64,000 nucleotides of DNA, from NCBI RefSeq assembly GCF_943846705.1, contig NZ_OX044366.1:3472001-3536000 (forward strand). Reading direction: 5' to 3'. The notes beneath the pieces are model-generated. The model saw only the letters and a list, made by a program, of their open reading frames with translations, was not told the DNA's origin and did no database searches. How positions within the stretch are numbered: the first letter of the stretch is position 1; each line of letters opens with the position of its first letter. The stretch comes from an uncultured Pseudomonas sp. (GTDB taxonomy: Bacteria; Pseudomonadota; Gammaproteobacteria; Pseudomonadales; Pseudomonadaceae). Shown piece after piece: positions 28,162 through 38,188 of this stretch. The translations under genes and the position numbers were made by a program.

Positions 28162-29387
28162 TCGGCGCGCGGCGCTCGTTGGCTCTCGGCCTTGGCCGGT
28201 TCAATCTCAGTAGCGGCTGGTTTATCGCTGATCACTTCGACCTTATTACCCGAGCGCAGGCGATCAGTGCCTTCCTGCACCAGGCGATCACCCGCCTTGA
28301 GCCCCTTCTCGACCACAGTGACCACGCCATCGCTGGCGCCAATGCTGATGGGCGTCAGTTGAACCTTATCGTCTGCGTCTACCACATAGGCGAAGGTGCC
28401 ACTGGCACCGAACTGCAGCGCCGTCGAGGGCATTAACGTGACGTCCTGCAAGGTTTTCACCCGCAGGCGCACGTTGACGAACTGGTTGGGGAACAGCAGT
28501 TCTTCTGCGTTGGCAAAACGCGCCTTGAGCTTGACCGTGCCGGTGGCGGTGTCGATCAGGTTGTCGACGCTTTCCAACCCGCCTTCAGCCAACTTGAGTG
28601 TTTCACTGCGGTCCCAGGCCTCAACCGTAAGCGTTGCGCCAGTGCGCAGTTGCTGCACCACTGCCGGCAGTTCGGCTTCCGGCAGGGTAAACATCAGCGC
28701 AATCGGCAGGGTTTGGGTTATCACCACCAACGGCAGCGCATCGCCGGAACTGAGCAAATTGCCCACATCGGCCTGGCGGATGCCTAAACGACCGCTGATG
28801 GGCGCACGCACCTGGGTGAAATCGAGGTTCAAGCGCGCCGTGGCAACATCTGCCTGCAAACTCTTGAGGCCGCCGCGGTACTGGTTAACCAAGGCTTCCT
28901 GAGTATCGAGGGTCTGCTTGGCGATCGAGTCTTCGGCGTACAAACCACGGTAGCGTTGCAGGTCCAACTCGGCATTGCGCAGCAGCGCCTGGCGTTCTTG
29001 CAGCGCCCCTTGGGCCTGTTGCAGGGCAATTTCATACGCGCGGGGGTCAATCACTGCGAGCAAGTCACCAGCTTTAACCTGTTGGCCATCCTTAAACAGC
29101 AGCTTGACCAGCTCTCCGTCTACACGGCTACGTACATTCACCGTGTTGTAAGCAGTCACAGTGCCGAGGGCTTTCAGCTCAACCGGAAAGTTGCCCTGGC
29201 TGACCATTGCAACGCGCACCGGCACCGGCCCCATATCGCCGAAACGGCCACGGCCCATTTGCCCCGATTCCGGTTTGCTCGGCCAGAACCACCACAGCAG
29301 CAGGATGAGCGCCGCGAGCAGCAGCAAGCCGATCAGCCATTGGCGTGACAGGCTACGAGAGCGGGAGGAGAGCTGTGTATCAGGCAT
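28158..29387 (-). CDS. muxA: periplasmic adaptor (membrane fusion) subunit of the RND pump
   Basis: 409 residues from the ATG at 29387; a GTG four codons upstream (29399) is an alternative, and neither has a strong ribosome binding site. One N-terminal membrane anchor (about 17-36, LIGLLLLAALILLLWWFW) is followed by the barrel-sandwich lipoyl halves, an alpha-hairpin (about 115-185, Gln/Ala-rich coiled coil), and beta-barrel and membrane-proximal domains. The lipoyl half-motif GTVTAYNTVNVRSRVDGEL and RAPISGRLG are typical of MdtA/MuxA adaptors. It links the RND pair to OpmB and is first in the operon. Confidence 0.93.
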   Translation of the reverse strand: MPDTQLSSRSRSLSRQWLIGLLLLAALILLLWWFWPSKPESGQMGRGRFGDMGPVPVRVAMVSQGNFPVELKALGTVTAYNTVNVRSRVDGELVKLLFKDGQQVKAGDLLAVIDPRAYEIALQQAQGALQERQALLRNAELDLQRYRGLYAEDSIAKQTLDTQEALVNQYRGGLKSLQADVATARLNLDFTQVRAPISGRLGIRQADVGNLLSSGDALPLVVITQTLPIALMFTLPEAELPAVVQQLRTGATLTVEAWDRSETLKLAEGGLESVDNLIDTATGTVKLKARFANAEELLFPNQFVNVRLRVKTLQDVTLMPSTALQFGASGTFAYVVDADDKVQLTPISIGASDGVVTVVEKGLKAGDRLVQEGTDRLRSGNKVEVISDKPAATEIEPAKAESQRAPRAE

Positions 29388-29573
29388 GGCAACGATCACT
29401 GACGTGGAAAGTGTGAACGATATTCACTATCAGCCAGACTGCAAAGCGTCTTTACCGCCTATTTACCTTTCTCTTAGGTAACTAAATGTCTGATCCGAAT
29501 AGAAAACTGCCAGGAACAGTTTTCAACGTCGCGTAGCGACGGCCCGCAGGGTGGTCGCCGGGATGGCAGGCCA

Positions 29574-29604
29574 TAAATAAAAACGGCCTGCAAAGCAGGC
29601 CGTT
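29574..29604 (-). terminator. rho-independent terminator of tpx
   Basis: Reading minus, a perfect 10-bp GC-rich stem (AACGGCCTGC / GCAGGCCGTT) with a 3-base loop runs straight into TTTTTATTTA. It starts about 20 bases after the tpx stop. Confidence 0.92.
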
Positions 29605-29624
29605 GGACAATCGTGCAGCGGGTG

Positions 29625-30125
29625 TTACTTGAGCACAGCCAGGGCTGCGTCGTAGTTAGGCTCGTCGGCGATTTCGCCAACCAACTCGCTGTGCAGCACT
29701 TTGTCGTTTTCATCCAGTACCACTACAGCACGGGCAGCCACACCCACCAGCGGGCCGCTCGCGATGGCCACACCGTAGCTTTGCAGGAAGTCAGCACCGC
29801 GCATGGTGGACAGGTTGATCACGTTTTCCAGGCCTTCGGCACCGCAGAAACGTGCCTGAGCAAACGGCAGGTCAGTGGAAATGCACAGCACCACGGTGTT
29901 GGCCAGCTTGCTGGCGCTGGCGTTGAAGGTGCGCACGGAGGTGGCGCAGGTCGGGGTATCAACGCTTGGGAAAATGTTCAGAACTTTACGCTTGCCGGCC
30001 AGGCTGGCCAGGCTCACATCACTCAGGTCACCGGCGACCAGGCTAAAAGCCGGCGCTTGCTGACCAACTTGCGGCAGTTGACCGGTGACTTCGACCGGGG
30101 AACCTTTGAGGGTGACTTGTGCCAT
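29625..30125 (-). CDS. tpx: thiol peroxidase (atypical 2-Cys peroxiredoxin)
   Basis: 166 residues. Peroxidatic Cys60 lies in PSVDTPTCATS and resolving Cys94 in ARFCGAEG; both match the Tpx family positions (Cys61/Cys95 in E. coli). A third cysteine, Cys81, is also common in the family. It reduces lipid and organic hydroperoxides using thioredoxin. I chose MAQVTLKGSPV at 30125, the conserved Tpx N-terminus; the frame remains open 24 codons upstream but without Tpx likeness. It is monocistronic, with a strong terminator. Confidence 0.96.
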   Translation of the reverse strand: MAQVTLKGSPVEVTGQLPQVGQQAPAFSLVAGDLSDVSLASLAGKRKVLNIFPSVDTPTCATSVRTFNASASKLANTVVLCISTDLPFAQARFCGAEGLENVINLSTMRGADFLQSYGVAIASGPLVGVAARAVVVLDENDKVLHSELVGEIADEPNYDAALAVLK

Positions 30126-30265
30126 GGGAATGATCCTTTCAGCGGAGTTGAGGAGGTTTAACAAACAAGGGGCGAAGCCGCCAAATGGCAACCCCACCCC
30201 CTATTGAAGAACGGCAAGTAGAACTGACCAATGAGTCAGACTACCCTGCGCGCCCAAGTGTTACA

Positions 30266-31609
30266 TCAATTTTTTGCGAAATAATCCTTGGTCAGCTTGA
30301 CCACGATCGGGCTCAGCAAGATCAGTGATAGCAGGTTGGGGATCGCCATCAAACCGTTAAGAGTATCGGCCACCAGCCAGGCGAAATCCAACTGGGCAAT
30401 CGCGCCGAAAGGAACTGCCACCACCCAGAGAATACGGAACGGCAGGATCGACTTGGTGCCGACCATGTATTCCCAGCACTTCTCGCCGAAGTAGCTCCAG
30501 CCGAGGATGGTGGTAAAGGCGAACACCACCAGGGCGATGGTCAGGATATAGCCACCCACGCCTGGCATCGCCGACTCAAAGGCCGCCGCCGACAAGGCGG
30601 CACCGCTGACACCGCTGGTCCATACGCCGGAGGTAATGATCGCCAGACCGGTCATCGAGCAGATGATGATGGTGTCGATAAAGGTCCCGAGCATGCCGAT
30701 CATCCCCGAACGCACCGGGCTGTTGGTGGTCCCGGCCGCTTGCGCGATACCGGCAGTACCCAGGCCTGCTTCGTTGGAGAAGATACCGCGCGCCACACCA
30801 AAGCGGATCGCCGCCATCACTGCCGCACCAGCAAAACCACCGGTCGCAGCGGCTGGGCTGAAGGCATAGGTGAAGATCATTTCAAAAGCGGCTGGGATTT
30901 GCGCGGCGTTAACCACCAGCACCACGAACGCAGCAATGATGTAAGCCACGCACATGAACGGCACCAGGGTCGCAGCGACTTTACCGATGCGCTTGATACC
31001 GCCGAGGATCACCATGCCAACAAAGACCATGGTCACCACGCCGGTGACCCACAGCGGCACGTTGAAGGTGGTTTGCAGGGCCGCGGCCATGCTGTTGACC
31101 TGCACCATGTTGCCAATGCCGAAACCAGCAAAGCCGCCGAAGATGGCGAATGCAGTGCCCAGCCACAGCCACTTCTTGCCCAGACCGTTCTTGATCGCGT
31201 ACATCGGCCCGCCGACGTGCTCGCCGCGCTCATCCTTCTCGCGGTAGTGCACAGCCAGCACCACTTCGCAGTACTTGGTGGCCATGCCGACCAGTGCGGT
31301 GCACCACATCCAGAACAGTGCGCCTGGGCCGCCAAGGAAGATTGCAGTGGCCACACCGGCGATATTACCAGTACCGACGGTGGCAGCCAGGCAGGTCATT
31401 AGCGCCTGGAACGGGCTGATTTCGCCACTTTCTTCGTCGCCTTTCTTGCGGCCTTGCCACATCAGCTTGAAGCCAGCGCCAATCTTGCTCAGCGGCATAA
31501 ACTTCAGGCGCAGCATGAGGAACAGACCGGTGCCGAGAATCAGTACCAGCATGGGCGGGCCCCAGACCACGCCATTGAGTTGATTAACCAGGGTGTTGAC
31601 GAATTCCAT
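30266..31609 (-). CDS. sodium:alanine (amino acid) symporter, AgcS family
   Basis: A 447-residue inner-membrane carrier with about ten helices. Family marks are ATVGTGNIAGVATAIFLGGPGALFWMW near the N-terminus, HVGGPMYAI, and the internal FSNEAGLGTAGIAQAA motif that helps bind sodium. It should import alanine or glycine with sodium. Two ATGs lie six bases apart. AAGGAA touches the first (31615) but is well spaced for the second, so I chose 31609. Substrate and direction are inferred from the family. The gene stands alone between tpx and the convergently placed end of tamB. Confidence 0.93.
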   Translation of the reverse strand: MEFVNTLVNQLNGVVWGPPMLVLILGTGLFLMLRLKFMPLSKIGAGFKLMWQGRKKGDEESGEISPFQALMTCLAATVGTGNIAGVATAIFLGGPGALFWMWCTALVGMATKYCEVVLAVHYREKDERGEHVGGPMYAIKNGLGKKWLWLGTAFAIFGGFAGFGIGNMVQVNSMAAALQTTFNVPLWVTGVVTMVFVGMVILGGIKRIGKVAATLVPFMCVAYIIAAFVVLVVNAAQIPAAFEMIFTYAFSPAAATGGFAGAAVMAAIRFGVARGIFSNEAGLGTAGIAQAAGTTNSPVRSGMIGMLGTFIDTIIICSMTGLAIITSGVWTSGVSGAALSAAAFESAMPGVGGYILTIALVVFAFTTILGWSYFGEKCWEYMVGTKSILPFRILWVVAVPFGAIAQLDFAWLVADTLNGLMAIPNLLSLILLSPIVVKLTKDYFAKN

Positions 31610-31903
31610 GCTCATTTCCTTATTGTTTTAGTGAACGCGAGGTGGATAGCCATCGCTTATCCGATTGCCGGGTAGGCCAAGCTGTTTCGCAAAACGCGAG
31701 CCGGGTTGGCGCGTTTACAAACAACGCATCGGGCTATATCAGCCAGCAAGACGACTGTCCGGTGATTAGCGGCAGCCAGTATATGGAGACTGGGATAGTG
31801 GTTTTCACCGTTTAGATTTCAACGCTCAGACATTTTGAGCGCGGCATGCAATTAAAACGCGAATTAACCGGCTTAATCCAGCGTTTGCCCGCACAAACGG
31901 CCC

Positions 31904-34900
31904 CTAAAAATCTCGGCGATAGAACAGATCGAGCGAGCTGGCCAGTCCGCTGGCAGCTTCAAGATAGAGCCTGCGGCTCAATTCATAGCGCAACGCGATG
32001 GTATTCGCCGGCTCGAACACCCCGACGCCATAACGCAGGCTCAAACGTTCCGACAGGTTACCGCTGGCCACCACGCTGGTGGTCAGCCCAGAGCCCTCGG
32101 TATCAAGCTGAAAGTCGTTGATCCCCAACCCTTGGGCCAGGTTATTGACCAGCGGTGCACTGCCGGCCATGCCTAACGCCAGCGCAGCCTGGGCAAGCAT
32201 GTTGTTATCACCACCGCCCTGCCCCAACGGACGGCCCATGACCAGGTAGGACAACGCCTGCTCCTGGCTCATCGCCGGCTCGGAAAACACTTCACTGGTC
32301 GGTTGCGCGGCGTTGCCGCTTAGACGCAGGCCAGCAACGACATCATCGACCTGGCGCACGGCCTCGATATCCAGAAACGGCTGGTCTATCGGACCGGCGA
32401 ACAGCAGGCGCGCACGGCGTACATTGAGGCGCTGACCATAGGCGCGAAAACGCCCCTTGTTCAGATTCAACTCACCGCGGGTATCCAGGTCATTGCCGAT
32501 ATGCACACGGCCCTGCAGCTCGGCCTTCAAGCCAAAACCACTGAACGTCAGGCGTTCCTGGCCGACTTCGACAGCAATATCCATGGCAATGGCTGTGGCC
32601 TGCTGCTGCGCGCTGTCACGCCCCAGCACATGCGCATCGCTGGATATTTGCACCGTCGAAGGCGGCAACTGGCGTATCTCTATCTTGCCGCTGGGGATCA
32701 GCACCTTGCCCGCCACCGACAACTGCTGATCACGCAGGCGCAGGCGCAGATCCGGCTCAACTTGCACGGTCGCGTAAGGCTCCACGGCCACGGGCAGACG
32801 ACTGCCACGTAGCTGCATGTCAGCCGCCAGCCCCGTCGCCCAGCTCAACTCACCATTAAGGCTGCCCTGGCCCTGCTCACCACTGCGCCAATCCCCCTCC
32901 AGCAGCAGCCGTTCGCCCTCGATGCGGGCCTGCAGTTGCAGCTGCTCGATGTTCATGGGCAACTCACCGCCGGCTATTACGCCATTGCTGAGGCGCAAGC
33001 TGCCATTGACCTGCGGTGCCAGCAACACGCCCGACAGGCTGCCCGAGCCATTCAACTGCCCGGCGATGCGCTCAACCTTCGGCACAAACGGGCGAACCAG
33101 TGCCAGGTCCAGGCCACTCAGGCGGAAGCTGCCAGACAAGGGTTTGCTCGCCGGACGCGGGTCAAGCTGGGCGTCCAAGGCCAGTTCGCCAATCGCCGGG
33201 CCGCGCAGGAGCAGCGAGCTGTCGATGCGTTGCGGGCCAATCTGCGTATCCAGACGCAGGCTGTCATAGGCAAATTCCAGCCACTGCTGCTGGTCGCGAA
33301 TACGCCAGGTGCCACTGCCGGCATCCAGCGACAAACGACCGCTCGGGCCGCTGGCCGGCAGTGCGAGCTGCAACTGGCCATTAAGTTGACCCTGCCAGGT
33401 GAAATCCTTGGGCAGCCACTCGGCCAGACTGTCCATGGGGAAGTTGCTCAGTTGGTAGTCCAGCATCGGCTCCGGCAACAAGCGCTGCTCTGCCCCGCAC
33501 AGGCTGGCCTGGCCGGCGCGCCAGCAATGCGCACCCAGGCTGAGCTGACCATTGGCCAGGCGCACCAAGGTGGCCGGCTGTTGCAGGCGCCAGTCCTGGC
33601 CGCCGCTTTGCACCTCGCCACGGCTCAGACTGCCGCGCCAATTGCCCTTATCCAAACGCCCCGCCAAAGCCAGTTGGCTATTGAGCAAGGGGCCTTGCAA
33701 CTGCAACTCAAGGCTCTGTTGGCGCTGATCACCAGCGGCCGTGAGACCCAGCCGGCCCAGTGCAGTTTCGCCAAGCTGAATACCCTGCGCCGCCAGGGAT
33801 AACTGACCGCGCTGAGCGCTGTTGAGGCTGGCGTCGAGCGTGAGCTGCCGCAAGCGTTGATCGGCATAGGCCAGGCGCTGACCTTTAAGCTGCAACTGGC
33901 CCTGCGGCGCTTGCAGCTTGCCCGCTAGGTCTAGCTGGCCGCTGAGCTGGCCCTGTAAACCCGGCCAGAGCTGCCCCAGACGTGGCATGGCCAGCAGCAA
34001 CTGGCCGCTAAGCTGTTGGCGCAAAGCGGCCTGGCCACTGATGCGGTTATCGCCGAGGCGCACATCCAAACTACTGAGCTCACCCTGCTCCAGGCCACCC
34101 GTGAATTTCGCCAGCAGCTTGGCCGGTTGGCCGCGCAGGCGGCCACTCAGGTCGATGTCGGCATTCAGGTTGAGCTGCCCATCGCGCAGATTACCGGCGC
34201 TGTTTAAGGGGCCGGCCAGGCTACCGGGCAATTCGGCCAGCCAGTAGGCGGGGTCAAGCTGACTCAACTGCAGGCGTACATCCCAGCTCAGCTGCTCGGC
34301 AAAACCCAGGCTGACCTGGCCTTCGGCGCGGCCCTGACCGGCTTGCAGACGCAGTTCGGGCAGGTACAGCTTTTGCAAATCGCCACTCAGTGGGCTCTGC
34401 AGGCTGAAGGCTCCGGCCGGCCCATCCAGTTCGGCAGCGAAATGCCCAAGGTAATTGCCTGCTTGATAGGCCAGCTCGCCCTTGAGCTCGCGTAACGCTA
34501 CCGGCGGTTCTTCCGCCAGCGGATAAAGGCGCTGCCAGGGGAAATTCTGCCAATTGAAGCGACTCTCCAGGCTCAGGCCCTGCTGCCAGTTCAGCTCGCC
34601 ACTGAGCTGTACCTGTTGCTCAGGGTTAGCGCTCAAGCTCAGGTTGCTGATCGTCGCACCGTCAGCCTTGAGCAAACCCGCCAGGGCCAAGGCCACCGGC
34701 CCTTCGGCGGCGGGTAGCTTGGCGCTGCCAACAATCTGATAGCCGTCCTGCAAGTCGCCCTGGGCTTTCAGCTCAAGCTGCTCCAGGCTCAGGCTGTCCG
34801 GCAACTCGGCGCTGGCCTTGAAGGCCGCGACCTGCAAGCGCAGCTGGGCGGGCAGGTGTTCCGCCAAAGGCTGCAACCAGCCGCTTAGCTCGCCCTGCAG

Positions 34901-35572
34901 ATAACCGCTGCTGCGGGCCTTAACCTGCACGCGCTCACGCAGTTCACCGTTAAGTTGCAGTGTCACCGGCCAGGTTTGCTTTTCGGGCGCGGGCAGTTGC
35001 AGTTGCCCGCTGAGTTGCAAGGGCCAATTGCCGCTGGTTTGTAGCTGGCCCTGGAGCACCAAGTCGAGGTCAGCGGCATGCAGGCTGATGTTGTCCAGTA
35101 GGATACCTTGCGCCGTCCAGCGTGCAGCCAGTTGGAGGCCGCGAAGTTGCTCGACGCCATTCAGTTGCAGACTGGCGATGCGCACTTCGCCCAGTTGCAG
35201 CGCCAGCGGCAGGCTCACGTCCGGCAGGCTGAATGATTCGCTACTGGGCTGTTCGTCTGCGGGCAACAGCAGGCTGATCGGCCCGCTGTGCAGTTGCTCG
35301 ACACACAGGGTCAAGCGCAGCAGGCAGGTGGGCGACCAGGTCAGGCTCGGGGCCTGCACGTCAACGCGGCTCGCGCCTTGTTGCCAACGTAATTGCTCAG
35401 CCTGCCAGCTACCGCCCAAGCGCCCGCTGAAGCCGTCCACCTGTAAACCCGGCACCTGAGCCAAAAGCCAGCGGCTGCCGCCTTGTGTACCCAGCAACAC
35501 ACTCAAACCAAGCGCCAACACACACAGCAGCCCCAGCAGCGCGAACAGGCTATTACGCAGTAGGCGCTTCAC
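31904..35572 (-). CDS. tamB: translocation and assembly module protein TamB
   Basis: 1222 residues, in the usual TamB range. One N-terminal membrane anchor (about 8-28) is followed by a very long, repetitive beta-helical region rich in leucine, glutamine and glycine. The C-terminal DUF490 domain (about 880-1222) has GKIEIRQLPPSTVQIS, DIEAVRQVDDVVAGLRLSGNA, SYLVMGRPLG and the end LDLFYRRDF. TamB bridges the inner and outer membranes with TamA, assisting outer-membrane protein insertion and phospholipid transport to the outer membrane. Its ATG overlaps the tamA stop by four bases, so the two are coupled. Confidence 0.95.
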   Translation of the reverse strand: MKRLLRNSLFALLGLLCVLALGLSVLLGTQGGSRWLLAQVPGLQVDGFSGRLGGSWQAEQLRWQQGASRVDVQAPSLTWSPTCLLRLTLCVEQLHSGPISLLLPADEQPSSESFSLPDVSLPLALQLGEVRIASLQLNGVEQLRGLQLAARWTAQGILLDNISLHAADLDLVLQGQLQTSGNWPLQLSGQLQLPAPEKQTWPVTLQLNGELRERVQVKARSSGYLQGELSGWLQPLAEHLPAQLRLQVAAFKASAELPDSLSLEQLELKAQGDLQDGYQIVGSAKLPAAEGPVALALAGLLKADGATISNLSLSANPEQQVQLSGELNWQQGLSLESRFNWQNFPWQRLYPLAEEPPVALRELKGELAYQAGNYLGHFAAELDGPAGAFSLQSPLSGDLQKLYLPELRLQAGQGRAEGQVSLGFAEQLSWDVRLQLSQLDPAYWLAELPGSLAGPLNSAGNLRDGQLNLNADIDLSGRLRGQPAKLLAKFTGGLEQGELSSLDVRLGDNRISGQAALRQQLSGQLLLAMPRLGQLWPGLQGQLSGQLDLAGKLQAPQGQLQLKGQRLAYADQRLRQLTLDASLNSAQRGQLSLAAQGIQLGETALGRLGLTAAGDQRQQSLELQLQGPLLNSQLALAGRLDKGNWRGSLSRGEVQSGGQDWRLQQPATLVRLANGQLSLGAHCWRAGQASLCGAEQRLLPEPMLDYQLSNFPMDSLAEWLPKDFTWQGQLNGQLQLALPASGPSGRLSLDAGSGTWRIRDQQQWLEFAYDSLRLDTQIGPQRIDSSLLLRGPAIGELALDAQLDPRPASKPLSGSFRLSGLDLALVRPFVPKVERIAGQLNGSGSLSGVLLAPQVNGSLRLSNGVIAGGELPMNIEQLQLQARIEGERLLLEGDWRSGEQGQGSLNGELSWATGLAADMQLRGSRLPVAVEPYATVQVEPDLRLRLRDQQLSVAGKVLIPSGKIEIRQLPPSTVQISSDAHVLGRDSAQQQATAIAMDIAVEVGQERLTFSGFGLKAELQGRVHIGNDLDTRGELNLNKGRFRAYGQRLNVRRARLLFAGPIDQPFLDIEAVRQVDDVVAGLRLSGNAAQPTSEVFSEPAMSQEQALSYLVMGRPLGQGGGDNNMLAQAALALGMAGSAPLVNNLAQGLGINDFQLDTEGSGLTTSVVASGNLSERLSLRYGVGVFEPANTIALRYELSRRLYLEAASGLASSLDLFYRRDF

Positions 35573-37296
35573 AGTTCAGGGCCCATGGAGAAGTGTAGGC
35601 GGATGCCGCCTTGATCATCCAGCGGATGGGCCAAGTCGAGGCGTAGCGGACCGAGTGGCGAGACCCAGCGCACGCCAAGGCCCACGGCGCTTTTCAGCGA
35701 CGGAAGCTGCAACGAGTCGAAGGTATTGCCTTGGTCGACAAAGCTCGCCAGGCGCCAACGCTCGGTCAGGCTGTATTGGTATTCCAGGCTGCTACTAAAC
35801 AGGTAGCGGCCGCCGACTTTGTCGCCCGCGCTATTCTCCGGCGACAGGCTCTGGTAGTCGTAACCGCGCACGCTTTGGTCGCCGCCGGCAAAAAAACGTA
35901 GCGACGGCGGCACCTGGGCAAAGCCATTCGATTCAGTGCCCCCCACCTGCACGCGGCCAAGTAGGCGGTGGCGTTTAAATAGCGTGGTCAGCCCTTTGAG
36001 TTGGATATTGCCGTGCAACACATTGGCGTCAGACAACAACCCCTTGGCCGCCCCGGCCAGGTCAAACTGCAGACGGTAACCGTGATTCGGATCAATCTGA
36101 TTGTCACTGTGCAGGTAGGAGTAACTGATGCCCGGCATCAACAACGTGCTGGTACCAGCATCATCGCCGAGGACGTACTGCTCATGCCGCCACTTCAGCT
36201 CCAGCACCCGCTGCCAACCGTTATCCAGCTTGCTGTGCCACTCCGGGCCGAACGTCAGCAGGCGGCTATTGCTGTCGGTATCGGCCAGCTCCTCAGCCTG
36301 GTAACCGCCGGCGACCCGCAACTTGTCGGTTAGCGGCGGATCAAGCGGTACGTCGTACCACAGGCCGACATTCTGCCGCGGTGCCGACAGTTCAAACTCC
36401 GCACCATAACTGTGCCCCTGCGGATTGGCCCAGTGCCGGGTCCAGTTGCCGCGCCCACGTGGGCCAACATCGGTGGAAAAACCCACACCCAAGCCCATGC
36501 TGCGTGGCTTGCGTGCCTGCAGTTGCACCATAACCGGAATCTGCTCGGCGGCAGCGCTGCTCGGGTTGGCATCCACCTGCACCGCTTCGAAATAACCACT
36601 GGAACGCAGTGCCTGATACAGCTCGGCAATCAGCGCAGAGTCATAGGGGCTATCTGCCGGGAACGGCACCATGCGCTGCAACAGATCCTCATCAAAAGGC
36701 GCATCGCCGGTAAAGCTCACCGCGCCAAGCTGGTAACGAGGACCGCTGACATAGACCAGTTCGATATCGGCAACCCCAGCATCCGGATCAATGGTCAGGC
36801 GTTGCTGGCTGAAGCGTCCGGCGAAGAAACCATAGCGTGAAGCCTGATTCTGGATGTCCCGCTTGGCCGTATCGTAATGTCCGTGATTGAGCTGCGCGCC
36901 GCTGCGCAGTTGCGGCTTGCTGGGGGGGCGGAAGGCGCGCAGTTGCGCGGCTGGGCCGTCGATGCGCACCAGCACATCACGCAGGCGCACCGGCTCGCCG
37001 GGCTGAATCTTCACGGTCAGGCGTGGGGTCTTGCCTTCACTGACCTCGGTGGTGATCTGCGCCTGATAGTAACCCAGCGCTTGCGCGGCTTTTTCCGCCT
37101 GACTCTCGGCTACCCGACGGTAACGCTGCAGGGCCTCAGCATCACGCTCACCGAGACTGCCAATATAGCCTTCGATATTGGTTTTCAAGGCACTGTTGGC
37201 CGGTTCTACACGCACGCGCAACTGAGCCTCGGCCAGGGCCGTAGCACTCAGCAGGAGCAGGCAAAGCCCGGCAAGAAATTTGGGGAACACAGACAT
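35569..37296 (-). CDS. tamA: translocation and assembly module outer membrane protein TamA
   Basis: 575 residues with a signal peptide (about 1-22, ending ALA). Three POTRA domains (about 25-265) are followed by a 16-strand Omp85 barrel. The barrel has the family lid-lock motif as VRGYDY (GGDQSVRGYDYQSL) and ends in a beta-signal-like GIRLHFSMGPEL. It works with TamB, encoded next with a 4-base overlap. The gene is divergent from nothing nearby: the GNAT gene upstream is on the same strand, 108 bases away. Confidence 0.95.
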   Translation of the reverse strand: MSVFPKFLAGLCLLLLSATALAEAQLRVRVEPANSALKTNIEGYIGSLGERDAEALQRYRRVAESQAEKAAQALGYYQAQITTEVSEGKTPRLTVKIQPGEPVRLRDVLVRIDGPAAQLRAFRPPSKPQLRSGAQLNHGHYDTAKRDIQNQASRYGFFAGRFSQQRLTIDPDAGVADIELVYVSGPRYQLGAVSFTGDAPFDEDLLQRMVPFPADSPYDSALIAELYQALRSSGYFEAVQVDANPSSAAAEQIPVMVQLQARKPRSMGLGVGFSTDVGPRGRGNWTRHWANPQGHSYGAEFELSAPRQNVGLWYDVPLDPPLTDKLRVAGGYQAEELADTDSNSRLLTFGPEWHSKLDNGWQRVLELKWRHEQYVLGDDAGTSTLLMPGISYSYLHSDNQIDPNHGYRLQFDLAGAAKGLLSDANVLHGNIQLKGLTTLFKRHRLLGRVQVGGTESNGFAQVPPSLRFFAGGDQSVRGYDYQSLSPENSAGDKVGGRYLFSSSLEYQYSLTERWRLASFVDQGNTFDSLQLPSLKSAVGLGVRWVSPLGPLRLDLAHPLDDQGGIRLHFSMGPEL

Positions 37297-37404
37297 GCGA
37301 CGATGCTAGCACGAGCCAGTGGCCGTTATAGCGCGCCAGCACCTGGAATCATTACCTGGATTCATTGCGCCGCAGTGTGCCGTCACACACCGAGTGCGCG
37401 GCTA

Positions 37405-38046
37405 TCAGGCGCTGACCTTAACCGCCAGTTGTGGGCTGGGATGGAAGAACACGTGCTCGATGATCGGGCCAATGGCCACTTCGCCGACTTCCTCGTAGCC
37501 CTGACGCTTGTAGAAATCCAGGTAGTGCGCGTTGCCCGTATCAAGCACCACGCCTTGCGAACTGGCGTCTTCAGCGCACCAATTATGCAGCGCCTCAAGC
37601 AGTTGCTCGCCGAGATGCTTGCCCTGGTACTGCGGGTGAATACCGAGCAGTGGTAACACGTGATACGGCCCTGGTGGCAGGCAGGCGATCACCGCATCGT
37701 GGTAGGCCAGATAACGCTTGGTGCAGCGAAAACCTGCGGTCAGCAGCATGCGCATGCGCCAGCCCCAGCTTTCGGTGATGTCCATGCGCCGCTGTGGCGG
37801 GGCGATCAGTGCCATACCGATCAAGCGATCATCAATCAGCAAACCAATGGCCGGTAGGTCTTCGGCAAAATGCTGCTGCACCAGCTCGCGAACCGTCGCG
37901 CGCACCCGCTGGTCATAGCCGGGGCGCTCTGCTTCAAACAGGTAAGCAAACGTCGGGTCATGCCGGTAGGCGTGATACAGCAACGAACGCGCTTCGCGGG
38001 CATAGCCGCTATCGAGCATACGAACTTCGGCGAGACTGTTGGGCAT
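37405..38046 (-). CDS. GNAT-family N-acetyltransferase
   Basis: 213 residues, one GNAT domain. The acetyl-CoA loop is LLGIHPQYQGKHLGEQLLEAL (a QxxGK/LG variant), preceded by beta-strand PYHVLPLLGI. Strand 5 is QGVVLDTGNAHYLDFYKRQGYEEVG, where the Tyr often serves as general acid. AGAGGTC lies upstream of the ATG. It is divergent from xthA across 142 bases and upstream of tamA on the same strand. The substrate is unknown. Confidence 0.85.
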   Translation of the reverse strand: MPNSLAEVRMLDSGYAREARSLLYHAYRHDPTFAYLFEAERPGYDQRVRATVRELVQQHFAEDLPAIGLLIDDRLIGMALIAPPQRRMDITESWGWRMRMLLTAGFRCTKRYLAYHDAVIACLPPGPYHVLPLLGIHPQYQGKHLGEQLLEALHNWCAEDASSQGVVLDTGNAHYLDFYKRQGYEEVGEVAIGPIIEHVFFHPSPQLAVKVSA

Positions 38047-38188
38047 CGGTTTGACCTCTTTTTTCTTGATTTAACGGGCCTGCAGCCACGTTAGCACCGT
38101 GCACCACCTGCCGCCACAGGCTGGCCGCTAGCGCCCACAATGGGCTAGCATCGCGGGTTTTCCAGAACGCCACTCAGGACAGCCGCCC

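Noticed and set aside
29527..29541. CGTCGC-gta-GCGACG hairpin near the tpx end, and the similar AGCCGC-gta-GCGGCT at 54978-54992
   Set aside because: Short inverted repeats of a kind expected by chance in GC-rich DNA; too small to call a repeat family or terminator.
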